From JABDBE01 sp049585795 (GTDB lineage Bacteria; Acidobacteriota; Terriglobia; Terriglobales; Acidobacteriaceae), in NCBI GenBank assembly GCA_049585795.1, contig JBAVAQ010000021.1, positions 62,001 to 126,000 of the forward strand: a stretch of DNA of 64,000 bases, written 5' to 3'. The stretch's first letter is position 1, and each line of letters starts with the position of its first letter. Under the pieces are notes generated by a model that was not told where the DNA came from, did no database searches, and saw nothing but the letters and a program-made list of their open reading frames with translations. Shown here piece by piece: positions 16,660 to 26,312 of this stretch. A program made the translations under genes and the position numbers.

Positions 16660-18183
16660 ATGAACCTTCTTCAGCTTCTGCAGGGCGCGGAAGTCCTCGC
16701 CCAGAGCGGTAATCCGACGATTAGCGGAGTGCAATACGACTCGAGGCAGGTAAAGCCAGGCGATGCGTTCATCGCCATGCGCGGGGAGACCAGTGACGGA
16801 AACAGGTTTATCGATCGAGCGATCTCAAGCGGAGCGGTCGCAATCGTCAGTGACACCGCGAATGAAACCCCGCGTGCGGGGATTGCGTGGGTGCAGGTGT
16901 CGCATGGACGCCGCGCGCTGGCTCGCCTGAGCGCCAATTTCTACAAACGCCCGGCCGAGCGATTGGCCATTACCGGCATTACCGGCACAAACGGGAAAAG
17001 CACAACCGCATTTCTGTTGGAGGCAATCCTCATCGCAGCCAATCGCAAGAGCGCTCTGGTTGGCACAATCGAATATCACGTGGCTGGAAAGGTGTTGCCC
17101 GCACCGCATACGACGCCCGAGGCGCTTGATCTGAACCGCATCCTGGCTCAAGCCCTGGGCGATGGCGCAACCGAAGCCGTAATGGAAGTTTCCTCACACG
17201 CTCTGGCGCAGCAACGCGTCTATGCAATTCCATTCGACGTGGCCGTATTCACCAACCTCACCCGCGACCACCTCGATTATCATCACACCATGGATGAATA
17301 TTTTGCGGCGAAGCGGATCTTGTTCGAAGGCTGCGGTACTGATCCGCCGCGCGTCGCGGTGGTCAATGCTGATGACGAGTACGGGCAGAAGCTGGCAAAA
17401 GTCAGCAAGACACAAGGTTCTGAAGTCTTGACGTACGGTCTAACTACTGGTGATCTGCAGGCGCGAAAAGTGGACATTACCCCGCGAGGTACGCGGTTCG
17501 ACCTGGTCATGCTAAAACAAGTCGTGCCCGTTTTTTCTCCACTGATTGGAAAGGTGAACGTGTACAACGTCCTGGCCGCAGCCGGAATGGCCTATGCCCG
17601 CGGGTGCAAGCCGGACTCCATCGCGGAAGGCATTGCGTCTCTTGCCCGTGTGCCTGGCCGTTTCGAGCGCGTAGACTGCAAACAGCCGTTCACCGTGGTC
17701 GTCGATTACGCGCACACTGACGACGCGCTTCGCAATTTGACGGCACTGGCACGGGAATTCGTCCAGCAGGCGAGACAGCGGGGGCGAGTGATCACAGTAT
17801 TTGGCTGCGGTGGTGATCGCGATCGGGCGAAACGTCCACTGATGGGAGAAGCCGCGGGTCGAGGCAGCGATTTCGTGGTCTTGACATCGGACAACCCTCG
17901 CAGCGAGGATCCGTTGGCGATCATCAACGATGCCATGGTCGGGTTGCAGCGCACCGGCACTGAATACAAGGTGGAACCCGATCGAAAGACGGCAATCGCG
18001 CTGGCCATCGGCGAGGCAGAACCGGACGACATTGTTCTGATCGCGGGCAAGGGTCACGAGAAAGTACAAGTCACGCGGCAAGGGTCCGTTCCCTTCGACG
18101 ACGTCGAGGTAGCCCGCCAGATTTTGCGCGACTCCGGCTACAACTGTGAAGCAGCCAACGCCGCGGCCGGAAAAAACTCATGA
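16660..18183 (+). CDS. murE: UDP-MurNAc-L-Ala-D-Glu ligase MurE (meso-DAP type)
   Basis: 507 aa. Adds the third stem-peptide residue in the cytoplasm. The ATP-binding loop is GITGTNGKSTT (about residues 108-118). The substrate-selecting motif D411-N-P-R414 predicts meso-diaminopimelate rather than lysine. Other landmarks are TTPEALDL, EVSSHAL, FTNLTRDHLDYH and VDYAHTDDAL. There is no Shine-Dalgarno sequence; TAGAAT (16650-16655) ends 4 nt before the ATG, with TTGATT 16 nt further up, so a leaderless internal transcript is possible. The stop overlaps murF by 4 nt. Confidence 0.97.
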   Translation: MNLLQLLQGAEVLAQSGNPTISGVQYDSRQVKPGDAFIAMRGETSDGNRFIDRAISSGAVAIVSDTANETPRAGIAWVQVSHGRRALARLSANFYKRPAERLAITGITGTNGKSTTAFLLEAILIAANRKSALVGTIEYHVAGKVLPAPHTTPEALDLNRILAQALGDGATEAVMEVSSHALAQQRVYAIPFDVAVFTNLTRDHLDYHHTMDEYFAAKRILFEGCGTDPPRVAVVNADDEYGQKLAKVSKTQGSEVLTYGLTTGDLQARKVDITPRGTRFDLVMLKQVVPVFSPLIGKVNVYNVLAAAGMAYARGCKPDSIAEGIASLARVPGRFERVDCKQPFTVVVDYAHTDDALRNLTALAREFVQQARQRGRVITVFGCGGDRDRAKRPLMGEAAGRGSDFVVLTSDNPRSEDPLAIINDAMVGLQRTGTEYKVEPDRKTAIALAIGEAEPDDIVLIAGKGHEKVQVTRQGSVPFDDVEVARQILRDSGYNCEAANAAAGKNS

Positions 18184-19565
18184 AGCTGCCGCTCTCTCGT
18201 GTTGCTGAGTTTCTCTCCGCCGGTGGCGAGTTCGATCCCGACCCGGTGGCGCAAGGATATTCCATCGATTCCCGCTCCATTCAGCCCGGTGAGATTTTCT
18301 TCGCCGTGAAGGGCGAACGCATGGACGGCCACGATTTCGTAACTCAGGCGCTCGGAAAAGGCGCGGTGGCTGCGGTTATTGGTAGAGACCAACTTGCCCG
18401 TTACCCGGGCGAGACCCGCCTGGTGACAGTGGACGACTCACTGGCCGCGTTGCAAACGCTGGCCACCGCCGTTCGGCGCCTCTGGGCAAAGCCGCTAATC
18501 GGGGTGACGGGGTCGACGGGAAAGACCACCACCAAAGAAGCCATCGCGCATGTGCTTTCGACTCGCTTCCGAGTACTCAAGTCCGAAGGCAACTTTAATA
18601 ATCATTTCGGTCTTCCTCTCATGCTGCTGAAGATCGAGCCCGAACACGACCTTGCTGTGATCGAGATGGGAATGTCCCACGCTGGTGAAATCGCTGCGCT
18701 GGCGAGAATCGCGCAGCCGGAAATTGGCGTAGTCACGAATGTAGCGCCCGTGCATTTGGAATTTTTTGAATCGATTGCCGGGATTGCACGGGCGAAGTAC
18801 GAATTGATTGAAGCTCTTCCCGCGACCGGAACTGCCGTGCTCAACGCAGATGACGAATATGTTTCGCAGTTCGGCCGCAATTTTCGTGGCAAGGTAGTTC
18901 TATACGGCCTGCGGGCGTCGGCGGATGTGCGGGCGGAAAACATCCAGCCCCAGGGAGCAGGCGGCTCCTCGTTTGACGTGGTGGTGGGGAGTTGCCGCGA
19001 AAGAGCCATCCTACACTTGGTGGGCGCGCACAACATTTACAATGCGCTGGCCGCGGTTGCGGTCGGACTGGAGCGCGGGTTGAGCCCTTCAGAGGCCGTC
19101 TCCGCCCTGGCGTCGCTGGTTCCGGCTGACAAGCGTGGACAGGTCGTCAAGCTTGGCAACATCACCATCATCAACGATTGCTACAATTGCAATCCGAAAG
19201 CACTCGAAGCCATGGTCGACGCGTTGGCGGCGATGCCAGCCAAACGCAGGATCGTTGTGGCCGGTGAGATGCTCGAACTGGGTCTGCAAGGCGAAGAACT
19301 TCACCGCCAAGCCGGACGTCACGTCGCGAACAAAAAGATCGACTTCCTGCTCGGAGTGCGAGGTCAGGCGCGGCAGATGGTCGAAGCCGCGAGTCAAGCG
19401 GGTATGCGGGGGGAGTTCGTCGATACGCCAGAAGAAGCTGGCGATTGGCTCGCCCGCGAGACCCGCGAGGGAGACGTGGTATTGCTGAAGGCATCTCGTG
19501 GGGTGAAACTGGAGAGAGCGCTGGAGAGGTGGCAGTCGCAGCAGTCGTCAGTCGCCCGTCGTTAG
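18180..19565 (+). CDS. murF: UDP-MurNAc-tripeptide D-Ala-D-Ala ligase MurF
   Basis: 461 aa, ATG overlapping the murE stop (ATGA). Attaches D-Ala-D-Ala to complete the UDP-MurNAc pentapeptide. The P-loop is GVTGSTGKTTTKE (about residues 108-120). Further Mur-ligase motifs are EGNFNNHFGLPL, EMGMSHAGEI, VTNVAPVHLEFF and INDCYNCNPKALEA. The last residues and the stop codon (SSVARR) are encoded by dispersed-repeat DNA, so the native C terminus may have been altered by repeat insertion, apparently harmlessly. Confidence 0.97.
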   Translation: MKLPLSRVAEFLSAGGEFDPDPVAQGYSIDSRSIQPGEIFFAVKGERMDGHDFVTQALGKGAVAAVIGRDQLARYPGETRLVTVDDSLAALQTLATAVRRLWAKPLIGVTGSTGKTTTKEAIAHVLSTRFRVLKSEGNFNNHFGLPLMLLKIEPEHDLAVIEMGMSHAGEIAALARIAQPEIGVVTNVAPVHLEFFESIAGIARAKYELIEALPATGTAVLNADDEYVSQFGRNFRGKVVLYGLRASADVRAENIQPQGAGGSSFDVVVGSCRERAILHLVGAHNIYNALAAVAVGLERGLSPSEAVSALASLVPADKRGQVVKLGNITIINDCYNCNPKALEAMVDALAAMPAKRRIVVAGEMLELGLQGEELHRQAGRHVANKKIDFLLGVRGQARQMVEAASQAGMRGEFVDTPEEAGDWLARETREGDVVLLKASRGVKLERALERWQSQQSSVARR

Positions 19566-19601
19566 TCGCGCCTGGGGCCAACGACGAACGACCAACGACT
19601 A
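19558..19601. repeat. Palindromic dispersed repeat at the murF end
   Basis: GTCGTTAGTCG (19558-19568) pairs with CGACGAACGAC (19582-19592) with one mismatch. Bases 19577-19601 are an exact inverted copy of 12723-12747 in rsmH. The element contains the murF stop codon and lies just ahead of the mraY ribosome-binding site. Confidence 0.75.
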
Positions 19602-19613
19602 CACGGAGGCTGA

Positions 19614-20747
19614 TTGCTTTATTGGCTGTTGTACGAGAAGCTGTTTCACTATTTCCCGCCATTTCGCATTTTTCGCTATCTGACCTTCCGGACTGCGTTC
19701 GCCAGCCTGACGGCGCTGTTCACTGGTCTCATCGTCGGTCCCCTGGTGATCAATCGCCTCCGCGAATTTCAGATCGGGCAGTACATTCGCGAGGAAGGGC
19801 CCAAAGCCCACCAGAAAAAAGCTGGGACTCCCACGATGGGCGGCTTGTTGATTGCGATCTCCATCGTGATTCCGACGCTGCTCTGGGCTGACCTGAGTAA
19901 CCGATTCGTGTGGATCGCCGTGCTTTCCACTTCCGCCTTCGCCGCCATCGGCTTCAGCGACGATTACATCAAGGTGGTGCATCGCCGGAATCTGGGGTTG
20001 ACCGGCAAAGCTAAGATCGGCTTCCAGATCGCCGCTAGCGTTCTGATTGCGGTTGCGTTGATCGTGATGCAGACACGCGGCCTTTACTCCACCAAACTGC
20101 TGGTGCCTTTCTTTAAGCAATTTCGACCCGATCTGGTGATCGGGAGTCTGGAGCGCTATCCTCATCTGTGGCCCTTGGCGTTTCTGCCGTTCATCGCTTT
20201 CGTGGTACTGGTGATCGTAGGCTCGAGCAACGCAGTCAACCTGACCGACGGATTGGACGGCCTGGCCATTGGCTGCACCGTGATCGCCGCTGGGGCTCTA
20301 TCCGTGCTCACTTACGTCAGTGGACACGCTACGTTCGCTTCTTATCTCGAACTGGAGCGCATGCCGCAGGTCGGCGAGTTGACCATTTTTTGCGGGGCCA
20401 TGGTGGGCGCGGCAATTGGCTTTCTGTGGTACAACGCGCATCCAGCCGAAGTATTCATGGGAGACGTCGGCTCACTCGCGTTGGGTGGCGCAATTGGCAC
20501 GGTTGCGGTCATGATTAAGCAGGAGCTGCTGCTACCCTTTATCGGCGGCGTGTTCGTAATCGAAGCTCTCTCGGTGATCCTGCAGGTAGGATCCTACAAA
20601 CTTCGCAAGAAGCGTATCTTCAAAATGGCGCCCATTCATCATCATTTTGAACTGCTGGGTTGGTCGGAATCGAAAATCATTGTGCGCTTCTGGATTGCGT
20701 CGCTGGTCTTCGCATTGTTCGCGTTGACGACGTTGAAACTGAGATAA
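19614..20747 (+). CDS. mraY: Phospho-MurNAc-pentapeptide transferase MraY
   Basis: 377 aa from TTG 19614, with GGAGG (19605-19609) only 4 nt upstream. The rare start is supported by the ribosome-binding site and by alignment to the usual LLYXLLY beginning. It is an integral membrane enzyme of about ten helices that makes lipid I from UDP-MurNAc-pentapeptide and undecaprenyl phosphate. Signature motifs are KAGTPTMGGLLI, the aspartate pair in GFSDDYIK, SNAVNLTDGLDGLAIG, FMGDVGSLALGGA and the C-terminal APIHHHFELLGW. The weak start and short spacing could lower its expression relative to its neighbours. Confidence 0.97.
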   Translation: MLYWLLYEKLFHYFPPFRIFRYLTFRTAFASLTALFTGLIVGPLVINRLREFQIGQYIREEGPKAHQKKAGTPTMGGLLIAISIVIPTLLWADLSNRFVWIAVLSTSAFAAIGFSDDYIKVVHRRNLGLTGKAKIGFQIAASVLIAVALIVMQTRGLYSTKLLVPFFKQFRPDLVIGSLERYPHLWPLAFLPFIAFVVLVIVGSSNAVNLTDGLDGLAIGCTVIAAGALSVLTYVSGHATFASYLELERMPQVGELTIFCGAMVGAAIGFLWYNAHPAEVFMGDVGSLALGGAIGTVAVMIKQELLLPFIGGVFVIEALSVILQVGSYKLRKKRIFKMAPIHHHFELLGWSESKIIVRFWIASLVFALFALTTLKLR

Positions 20748-20750
20748 GAA

Positions 20751-20773
20751 TTCACCACGGAGACACGGAGGCA
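20751..20773 (+). repeat. Dispersed intergenic repeat (CACGGAGACACGGAGG type)
   Basis: This 23-base sequence is matched in inverted orientation by 22287-22309 upstream of ftsW, with one mismatch. The two copies therefore bracket murD. Confidence 0.7.
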
Positions 20774-20882
20774 CGGAGAAAACAGAGAACTGGAAATCAG
20801 GAGTTTTCACCAGTCAGGAAGGGCCGACAGACATCCCTTGGGTTCTCTGTGGCTCTGTGACTGTGTGGTCAAATAGGATCTT

Positions 20883-22253
20883 GTGAATGTGAACGACAAA
20901 CGCGTGTTGGTTGTCGGACTCGGCAAGTCCGGGGTCGCCTCGGCTCTTTTTCTGAAAGCCAAAGGCGCGCGGGTTACAGTTTCTGACGCCAAGCCCCCGG
21001 ACCAGTTGAAGGATGAGATTCCGGTGTTGCTCGATCACGGCATTGCTGTGGAGACCGGCGGACATGGCGAGCGCACGTTCGGGGGGCAGGATCTCATCGT
21101 GGTGAGCCCGGGAGTGCCCACGGACGCGCCTCCGTTGATGCAAGCGCGCGCCCTGGGCGAAAACGTGATTGGGGAAATCGAGCTTGCTGCCCAATTTTTT
21201 CCCGGACGCATCGTTGCCATCACTGGCTCCAACGGCAAAACCACCACTACGACCTTGGCTGGCGAGATCGTTGCCGCTGGTGGATACAGAACCGCGGTCG
21301 GGGGAAACATTGGCACACCTGCGATTTCGCTGGTCGAAGAGGCAACGGCGGACACAGTCGCGGTCTTGGAGGTTTCCAGCTTCCAGCTTGAAACCATTCA
21401 AACATTTCGTCCGCAGATTTCCGTCATTCTCAATGTCACGCCCGATCATCTCGACCGTCATCACACGTTCACTGCCTACGCCGATGCAAAGGCGCGCATC
21501 TTTGAAAATCAGCAGCCGGAAGATTACACCGTGCTCAACGCGGATGATCTAACCTGCGTCGAACTGGCAGCCCGCACCGGGGCACAAGTGTTCTGGTTCA
21601 GCCGGACAAGGGAAGTCAAGCAGGGCGCGTTTGTCCACGATGGCCGCATCTTTTTCCGAGACCATAGCGGCCAGAAAGAGATCATGCTAATCTCGGAGAT
21701 TCCGCTGAAGGGTGGACATAACGTGGAGAATGTCTTAGCCGCAATCTGCGTCGGCGCTCTCCTGCGCTGCGAGCCCGATCAGATTCGAAAGGCTGTTCAC
21801 GACTTCAAAGCGGTCGAGCACCGCCTGGAGCATGTCGCCACCATTCGCGGGGTGGATTATTACAACGATTCGAAAGCAACGAATGTTGACGCCACCATTA
21901 AAGCGCTTGAATCTTTTCCGGGGAAAATTCACCTCATTCTTGGTGGCAAGGACAAAGGCAGCGACTACACCGTGTTGAATGACCTTCTCCGGCAGCGGGT
22001 GAAGCGCGTTTACACGATCGGCGCAGCGGCCGCGAAGATTGAATCACAGATTGCCGGAGCTGCGGAAATCGATCACGCCGGAACCCTCGAAACGGCCATC
22101 CAACACGCGGCCGAGGCCGCGACTCCCGGAGACGTCGTCCTGCTCGCTCCGGCTTGTGCCAGCTTTGACCAGTTCCGCAACTACGAACACCGCGGCAAGG
22201 TCTTCAAACAGGTGGTAAACGCCTTGTTGGAGCAGGCGAACCAAAAGAGTTAA
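20883..22253 (+). CDS. murD: UDP-MurNAc-L-Ala:D-Glu ligase MurD
   Basis: 456 aa from GTG 20883; a second in-frame GTG at 20889 is also possible. Adds D-glutamate to UDP-MurNAc-L-Ala. The N-terminal Rossmann-like domain opens VLVVGLGKSGVAS, the ATP loop is AITGSNGKTTTTT (about residues 113-125), and LEVSSFQLE, NVTPDHLDRH, YNDSKATNVDAT, LGGKDKGSDY and LLAPACASFDQF follow. It is preceded by 135 bp of repeat-containing DNA rather than tight coupling to mraY. Confidence 0.97.
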   Translation: MNVNDKRVLVVGLGKSGVASALFLKAKGARVTVSDAKPPDQLKDEIPVLLDHGIAVETGGHGERTFGGQDLIVVSPGVPTDAPPLMQARALGENVIGEIELAAQFFPGRIVAITGSNGKTTTTTLAGEIVAAGGYRTAVGGNIGTPAISLVEEATADTVAVLEVSSFQLETIQTFRPQISVILNVTPDHLDRHHTFTAYADAKARIFENQQPEDYTVLNADDLTCVELAARTGAQVFWFSRTREVKQGAFVHDGRIFFRDHSGQKEIMLISEIPLKGGHNVENVLAAICVGALLRCEPDQIRKAVHDFKAVEHRLEHVATIRGVDYYNDSKATNVDATIKALESFPGKIHLILGGKDKGSDYTVLNDLLRQRVKRVYTIGAAAAKIESQIAGAAEIDHAGTLETAIQHAAEAATPGDVVLLAPACASFDQFRNYEHRGKVFKQVVNALLEQANQKS

Positions 22254-22286
22254 ATCCCCTCGTAAAATCCTGACGAAAAGGCTCCA

Positions 22287-22309
22287 TGCCTCCGGGTCTC
22301 CGTGGTGAA
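22287..22309 (-). repeat. Inverted copy of the 20751-20773 repeat
   Basis: 22 of 23 bases equal the reverse complement of 20751-20773. The copy lies in the 70-bp murD-ftsW gap. Confidence 0.7.
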
Positions 22310-22323
22310 ATGAAATCCTCTCC

Positions 22324-23415
22324 ATGGCGAAGCGTGTCAGTGTCGATGGCTGGTTGTTTACGGTGACGTTGCTCCTGGTCTTCATCGGGCTCGTGATGGT
22401 TTTCAGCGCCTCCGCGGTCATGGCTAAGGAGCGCTATGGCTCCGGCTATTTCTTCCTGCTGCGGCAGTTGGGCTGGGCGACTGCCGGAATTCTGGCCATG
22501 GTGCTGGCCATGAAAATCGATTACCGTGGCTACAAGCATCCTGCAGTGGTTTTTTCATTGCTAGGGCTCACTACCCTGATGCTGATCTCAGTTTTCTTCC
22601 TCGATCGGGCTCACCACACGCATCGTTGGATTCATTGGGGACCGTTTTCCTTTCAGCCCTCCGAAATGGCCAAGCCAGCGCTGATTCTTTTTCTCGCATT
22701 TTTTCTGGAAAGCCGCACGAAGTCGATGAAGGATTGGCGCAACACGGTTTTGCCGGCCGCTGTGCCCACGCTGGTCTTTATTGCCTTAATCGTCTTTCAA
22801 CCCGACCTCGGGACCGCGATCGCCTGCGCCGCAATCACCGGCTGCGTTTTATTTGTGGCAGGACTCGACTTGCGCATCCTCGGATATACATTTCTGGCCT
22901 CTCTGTTGCCCCTGTACTTCCTGATCTTCCACGTGGCCTATCGCCGCGACCGCATTCTCGCTTTCCTTAATCCCTACTCCGACCCGCAGGGTCGCGGCTT
23001 TCACATCATTCAATCGCTGATTGCAGTCAGTACCGGCGGCATAACCGGGGTAGGTCTGATGGAGGGAAAACAAAAGCTTTTCTATCTGCCCGAGCCCCAC
23101 ACCGACTTCATCTTCGCCGTCACGGCCGAGGAACTGGGTTTGGTGGGCGCGCTGGTCATCGTGCTGCTCTTCGCCATCTTCCTCTGGCGAGGCGTCCGCA
23201 CGGCTCTGCGAACGCAAGACATGTTTGGACGTTTCCTCGCTGTTGGAATTACAAGCATGATCGTGGTTCAAGCCTTCATCAATATCAGCGTAGTGCTTGG
23301 TCTGATGCCCACCAAAGGCATCCCCCTGCCGTTAGTCTCCTACGGCGGTTCGTCTTTATTGGTTACACTAGGTTGCATCGGCGTGCTGCTCAACATTTCA
23401 AAGCAAGCTGAATAA
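22324..23415 (+). CDS. ftsW: FtsW septal peptidoglycan glycosyltransferase (SEDS)
   Basis: 363 aa. A SEDS-family polytopic membrane protein that polymerises lipid II at the septum together with FtsI. About ten hydrophobic helices are visible. Conserved motifs are VFSASAVMA after the first helix, the FQPSEMAKPALI segment, FQPDLGTAI, the HTDFIFAVTAEELG loop, and the C-terminal GLMPTKGIPLPLVSYGGSSLL. It is 363 aa long and has no extended N-terminal tail. Its position between murD and murG separates FtsW from the RodA paralogue. Confidence 0.96.
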   Translation: MAKRVSVDGWLFTVTLLLVFIGLVMVFSASAVMAKERYGSGYFFLLRQLGWATAGILAMVLAMKIDYRGYKHPAVVFSLLGLTTLMLISVFFLDRAHHTHRWIHWGPFSFQPSEMAKPALILFLAFFLESRTKSMKDWRNTVLPAAVPTLVFIALIVFQPDLGTAIACAAITGCVLFVAGLDLRILGYTFLASLLPLYFLIFHVAYRRDRILAFLNPYSDPQGRGFHIIQSLIAVSTGGITGVGLMEGKQKLFYLPEPHTDFIFAVTAEELGLVGALVIVLLFAIFLWRGVRTALRTQDMFGRFLAVGITSMIVVQAFINISVVLGLMPTKGIPLPLVSYGGSSLLVTLGCIGVLLNISKQAE

Positions 23416-23532
23416 TCGCGTGGGGACAGCCCGACCCTGGCTGCTCAGCGGAGCGAGGCTCGTCAGAAGAGGCCAGACACTGACGCAGCTAAAGGGTTAA
23501 CCTCGCGCACCTTTCAAGCTGCGAATCCAGTT

Positions 23533-23538
23533 TATAGT
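23533..23538 (+). promoter_or_regulatory. -10-like hexamer immediately before murG
   Basis: TATAGT is 6 nt upstream of the murG ATG, and no Shine-Dalgarno sequence lies between. Transcription would start at or next to the A of the ATG. No convincing -35 is seen. Confidence 0.35.
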
Positions 23539-23544
23539 CAAGCC

Positions 23545-24627
23545 ATGCGGGCCATTCTAGCGGGAGGCGGCACCGGCGGGCATGTGATCCCCGCGCTCGC
23601 GATCGCGCAACAGCTCCAGAAAGACTACGCCGCTGAGCTCCTGTTCATTGGTACCGCCCGAGGCATCGAGAACCGTTTAGTCCCCGCCGCAGGATTCTCT
23701 CTCAGGCTGGTTCAGGTTGGTGCGTTGAACCGAGTGAGTTTCACGACCCGACTGAAAACAATCGTTGATCTGCCCCGAGCCGTATGGGATTCGCGTCGCA
23801 TCCTCTCTGAGTTTCGGCCCGACGTCGTGATCGGCGTTGGCGGCTACGCTTCCGGCCCGGCGATGTTGGCGGCAATATTGCGCCGGGTGCCCACGCTTGT
23901 ATTCGAGCCGAATTTCGTCCCCGGATTTGCCAATCGCCTGGTCGCCCCGCTGGTTTCCGGAGCCGCCGTACACTTCGCGGAAACTGGACGCTACTTCCGT
24001 CGTTGCGAGGTGACGGGAGTGCCCGTCCGCGAAGCCTTTTTCGAGATATCCGAGCAGCATCCCAACGATACGAAAACCCTGCTTATTTTCGGCGGAAGCC
24101 AGGGCGCGCACGCGATTAATCAGGTTGTCATGAATTCCGTGACGGAGCTGCGTCAACGGGTGCCCGGAATTCACATCGTCCATCAAACCGGCGAACGTGA
24201 CTATAATGACGCTCAAGCGGCGTACGCGAATTTGGGTAATTCTGTTGAAGTCTATCGCTTTATCGACGACATGCCGGCGGTGTTTGCGCGGACAGATTTG
24301 CTCATCTGCCGCTCCGGAGCAAGCACCGTGGCGGAAGTGACCGCGGCGGGCAAACCTGCGGTTTTTGTGCCTTTCCCGCGCGCCGCCGACGATCATCAAA
24401 AGCGCAACGCGGAAGCCCTGCAGCGAGCAGGGGCAGCCGTGATGTTAGAGGAATCGAAGCTCACTCGCGATAGCCTGACAGAAACCGTGAGTACGCTTTT
24501 CAGCGATCCATCGCGGCTGGAGACGATGGGCGACGCAGCCCGCAAACTATCGCATCCAAATGCCGCACGCGATATAGCGGCCATGGCAGCACGGCTTGCA
24601 GGAATCGAAAAACTAGCCACGATCTGA
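23545..24627 (+). CDS. murG: UDP-GlcNAc:lipid I transferase MurG
   Basis: 360 aa. A GT-B fold glycosyltransferase at the inner face of the membrane that converts lipid I to lipid II. The N-terminal loop LAGGGTGGHVIPALA (about residues 4-18) and a second glycine-rich stretch, GVGGYASGPAML, are typical. The C-terminal donor site has GGSQGAHAINQ, HQTGERD, CRSGASTVAEVTAAG and VPFPRAADDHQKRNAE. It follows a 129-bp gap after ftsW with its own -10-like element. Confidence 0.97.
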   Translation: MRAILAGGGTGGHVIPALAIAQQLQKDYAAELLFIGTARGIENRLVPAAGFSLRLVQVGALNRVSFTTRLKTIVDLPRAVWDSRRILSEFRPDVVIGVGGYASGPAMLAAILRRVPTLVFEPNFVPGFANRLVAPLVSGAAVHFAETGRYFRRCEVTGVPVREAFFEISEQHPNDTKTLLIFGGSQGAHAINQVVMNSVTELRQRVPGIHIVHQTGERDYNDAQAAYANLGNSVEVYRFIDDMPAVFARTDLLICRSGASTVAEVTAAGKPAVFVPFPRAADDHQKRNAEALQRAGAAVMLEESKLTRDSLTETVSTLFSDPSRLETMGDAARKLSHPNAARDIAAMAARLAGIEKLATI

Positions 24628-24689
24628 CAAATCAGGCTTGTTCAGATCCGCGTTCATGAGTGTAAATCCGTGGCTAAGATTTGACTTAA

Positions 24690-26129
24690 ATGTTCGCCAA
24701 AATTCAGCGTATTCATTTTGTCGGAATCGGTGGCATCGGCATGAGCGGCATTGCCGAGGTACTGCTGAACCTCGGTTACAAGGTTTCCGGCTCCGACCTC
24801 AAGGCTTCAGCCCTCACCCAGCGCCTGACCAGCCTGGGCGCCACGGTTTTCGAGGGACACCGCGCCGAGAACATCACCGGCGCCGAGGTAGTCGTAGCCA
24901 GCTCGGCCGTCCCATTGGATAACCCCGAAATTTCCCAGGCGCACGCCCTCCACATTCCCGTCATCCAGCGCGCTGAGATGCTGGCAGAACTCATGCGCCT
25001 GAAATATGGCATTGCCATTGCCGGAATGCATGGCAAGACCACCACCACTTCTATGGTTGCGGCTGTGTTAGCTGCAGGCGGGCTCGATCCCACTGTCGTT
25101 GTGGGCGGCCGCGTTGACGCCATGGGATCGAATGCGCGCCTTGGCAGGTCGCAATATTTAGTGGCCGAAGCGGATGAGAGTGACCGTTCCTTTCTCAAGC
25201 TTTCGCCCATTCTCGCGGTCGTCACCAACATCGATCGCGAACACATGGATTGCTACCACAACATGCGCGATGTGAAACGGGCTTTTCTCGACTTCATGGA
25301 TCGCGTGCCTTTCTATGGCATGGTGGTGGTCTGCAACGACGATCCTCTGCTCCGCCGCGTACTTCTACAAATTCAGAGGCGCACAGTTACCTATGGCACG
25401 CGTCGCAGTTCTGATTTCCACATCAGGCTGGGCGACTCAGTACTCAACCCTGGGGAATACCGGCCGATTAGCCGCTTCCAGGTGACCTTTAAGCAGAAAG
25501 CTCTGGGCGAGTTTCGCCTGCACGTGCCCGGTGTACACAATGTGCTCAACGCTACGGCAGCTATTGCCGTTGGAATTGGCCTCGACATCGATGTGGAGCA
25601 AATTCGTGTGGCGCTCGAAAACTTCCGTGGCGTCGATCGTCGGTTCCAGGTGCGAGGCGCGGCAGCGGGCGTAACTGTGATCGACGATTACGGTCACCAC
25701 CCCACCGAGATCCGGGCTACTCTGGCTGCCGCCCGTGAGTGCGGATTCGGCAAGATCCACGTCGTATTCCAGCCGCATCGCTATACCCGTACCCAGCTGC
25801 TCATGGATGAGTTCGCCGACGCGTTTCACGATGCCGACACTCTATTCATCCTCGACATTTACGCCGCGAGCGAATCGCCAATCGAGGGAATCACGGGACA
25901 AGCCCTAGTTCAGCACGTTCGGGAAGCAGGCAAACTTGGAGCAACCTACGCCGCCTCATTCGCCGAGGCAGCGGATGCTGCGGTCGCCGAAGCCAAAAAG
26001 GGAGACATGATCCTAACCCTTGGCGCCGGCAGCGTCTCACAACTCGGGCCAATGATTCTGCAAAAACTTCAGGCCAAACAGGAAGCGCTGGCAGGCGCGC
26101 CGACCTTGGCCGCGACCTCCGCGGAGTAA
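24690..26129 (+). CDS. murC: UDP-MurNAc:L-Ala ligase MurC
   Basis: 479 aa. Catalyses the first stem-peptide addition, L-Ala to UDP-MurNAc. The N-terminal domain has IHFVGIGGIGMSGIAEVL, the ATP loop is IAGMHGKTTTTSM (about residues 110-122), then VAEADESDRSFL, NIDREHMDCY, DDYGHHPTEI and FQPHRYTRT. The C terminus has an Ala-rich tail. It is the last recognisable dcw gene here; the usual murB/ddl/ftsQ/ftsA/ftsZ do not follow. Confidence 0.97.
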   Translation: MFAKIQRIHFVGIGGIGMSGIAEVLLNLGYKVSGSDLKASALTQRLTSLGATVFEGHRAENITGAEVVVASSAVPLDNPEISQAHALHIPVIQRAEMLAELMRLKYGIAIAGMHGKTTTTSMVAAVLAAGGLDPTVVVGGRVDAMGSNARLGRSQYLVAEADESDRSFLKLSPILAVVTNIDREHMDCYHNMRDVKRAFLDFMDRVPFYGMVVVCNDDPLLRRVLLQIQRRTVTYGTRRSSDFHIRLGDSVLNPGEYRPISRFQVTFKQKALGEFRLHVPGVHNVLNATAAIAVGIGLDIDVEQIRVALENFRGVDRRFQVRGAAAGVTVIDDYGHHPTEIRATLAAARECGFGKIHVVFQPHRYTRTQLLMDEFADAFHDADTLFILDIYAASESPIEGITGQALVQHVREAGKLGATYAASFAEAADAAVAEAKKGDMILTLGAGSVSQLGPMILQKLQAKQEALAGAPTLAATSAE

Positions 26130-26312
26130 GACCTCTGACATTTCGCTATCATTCGGAGGCAGCCAAGAAATCCAAGAGCCGCATAGCTTATCCCAAGCAT
26201 TCCTGATCCGGGAGATGGGAAGGCCTGCGCCTTCTGGTGCTGTTCCGATTTCCGGACAATGCAACGAAAACTACCGCTCGCAGCCGCGAAATGTGAAAAT
26301 GGTCCTTATCCT

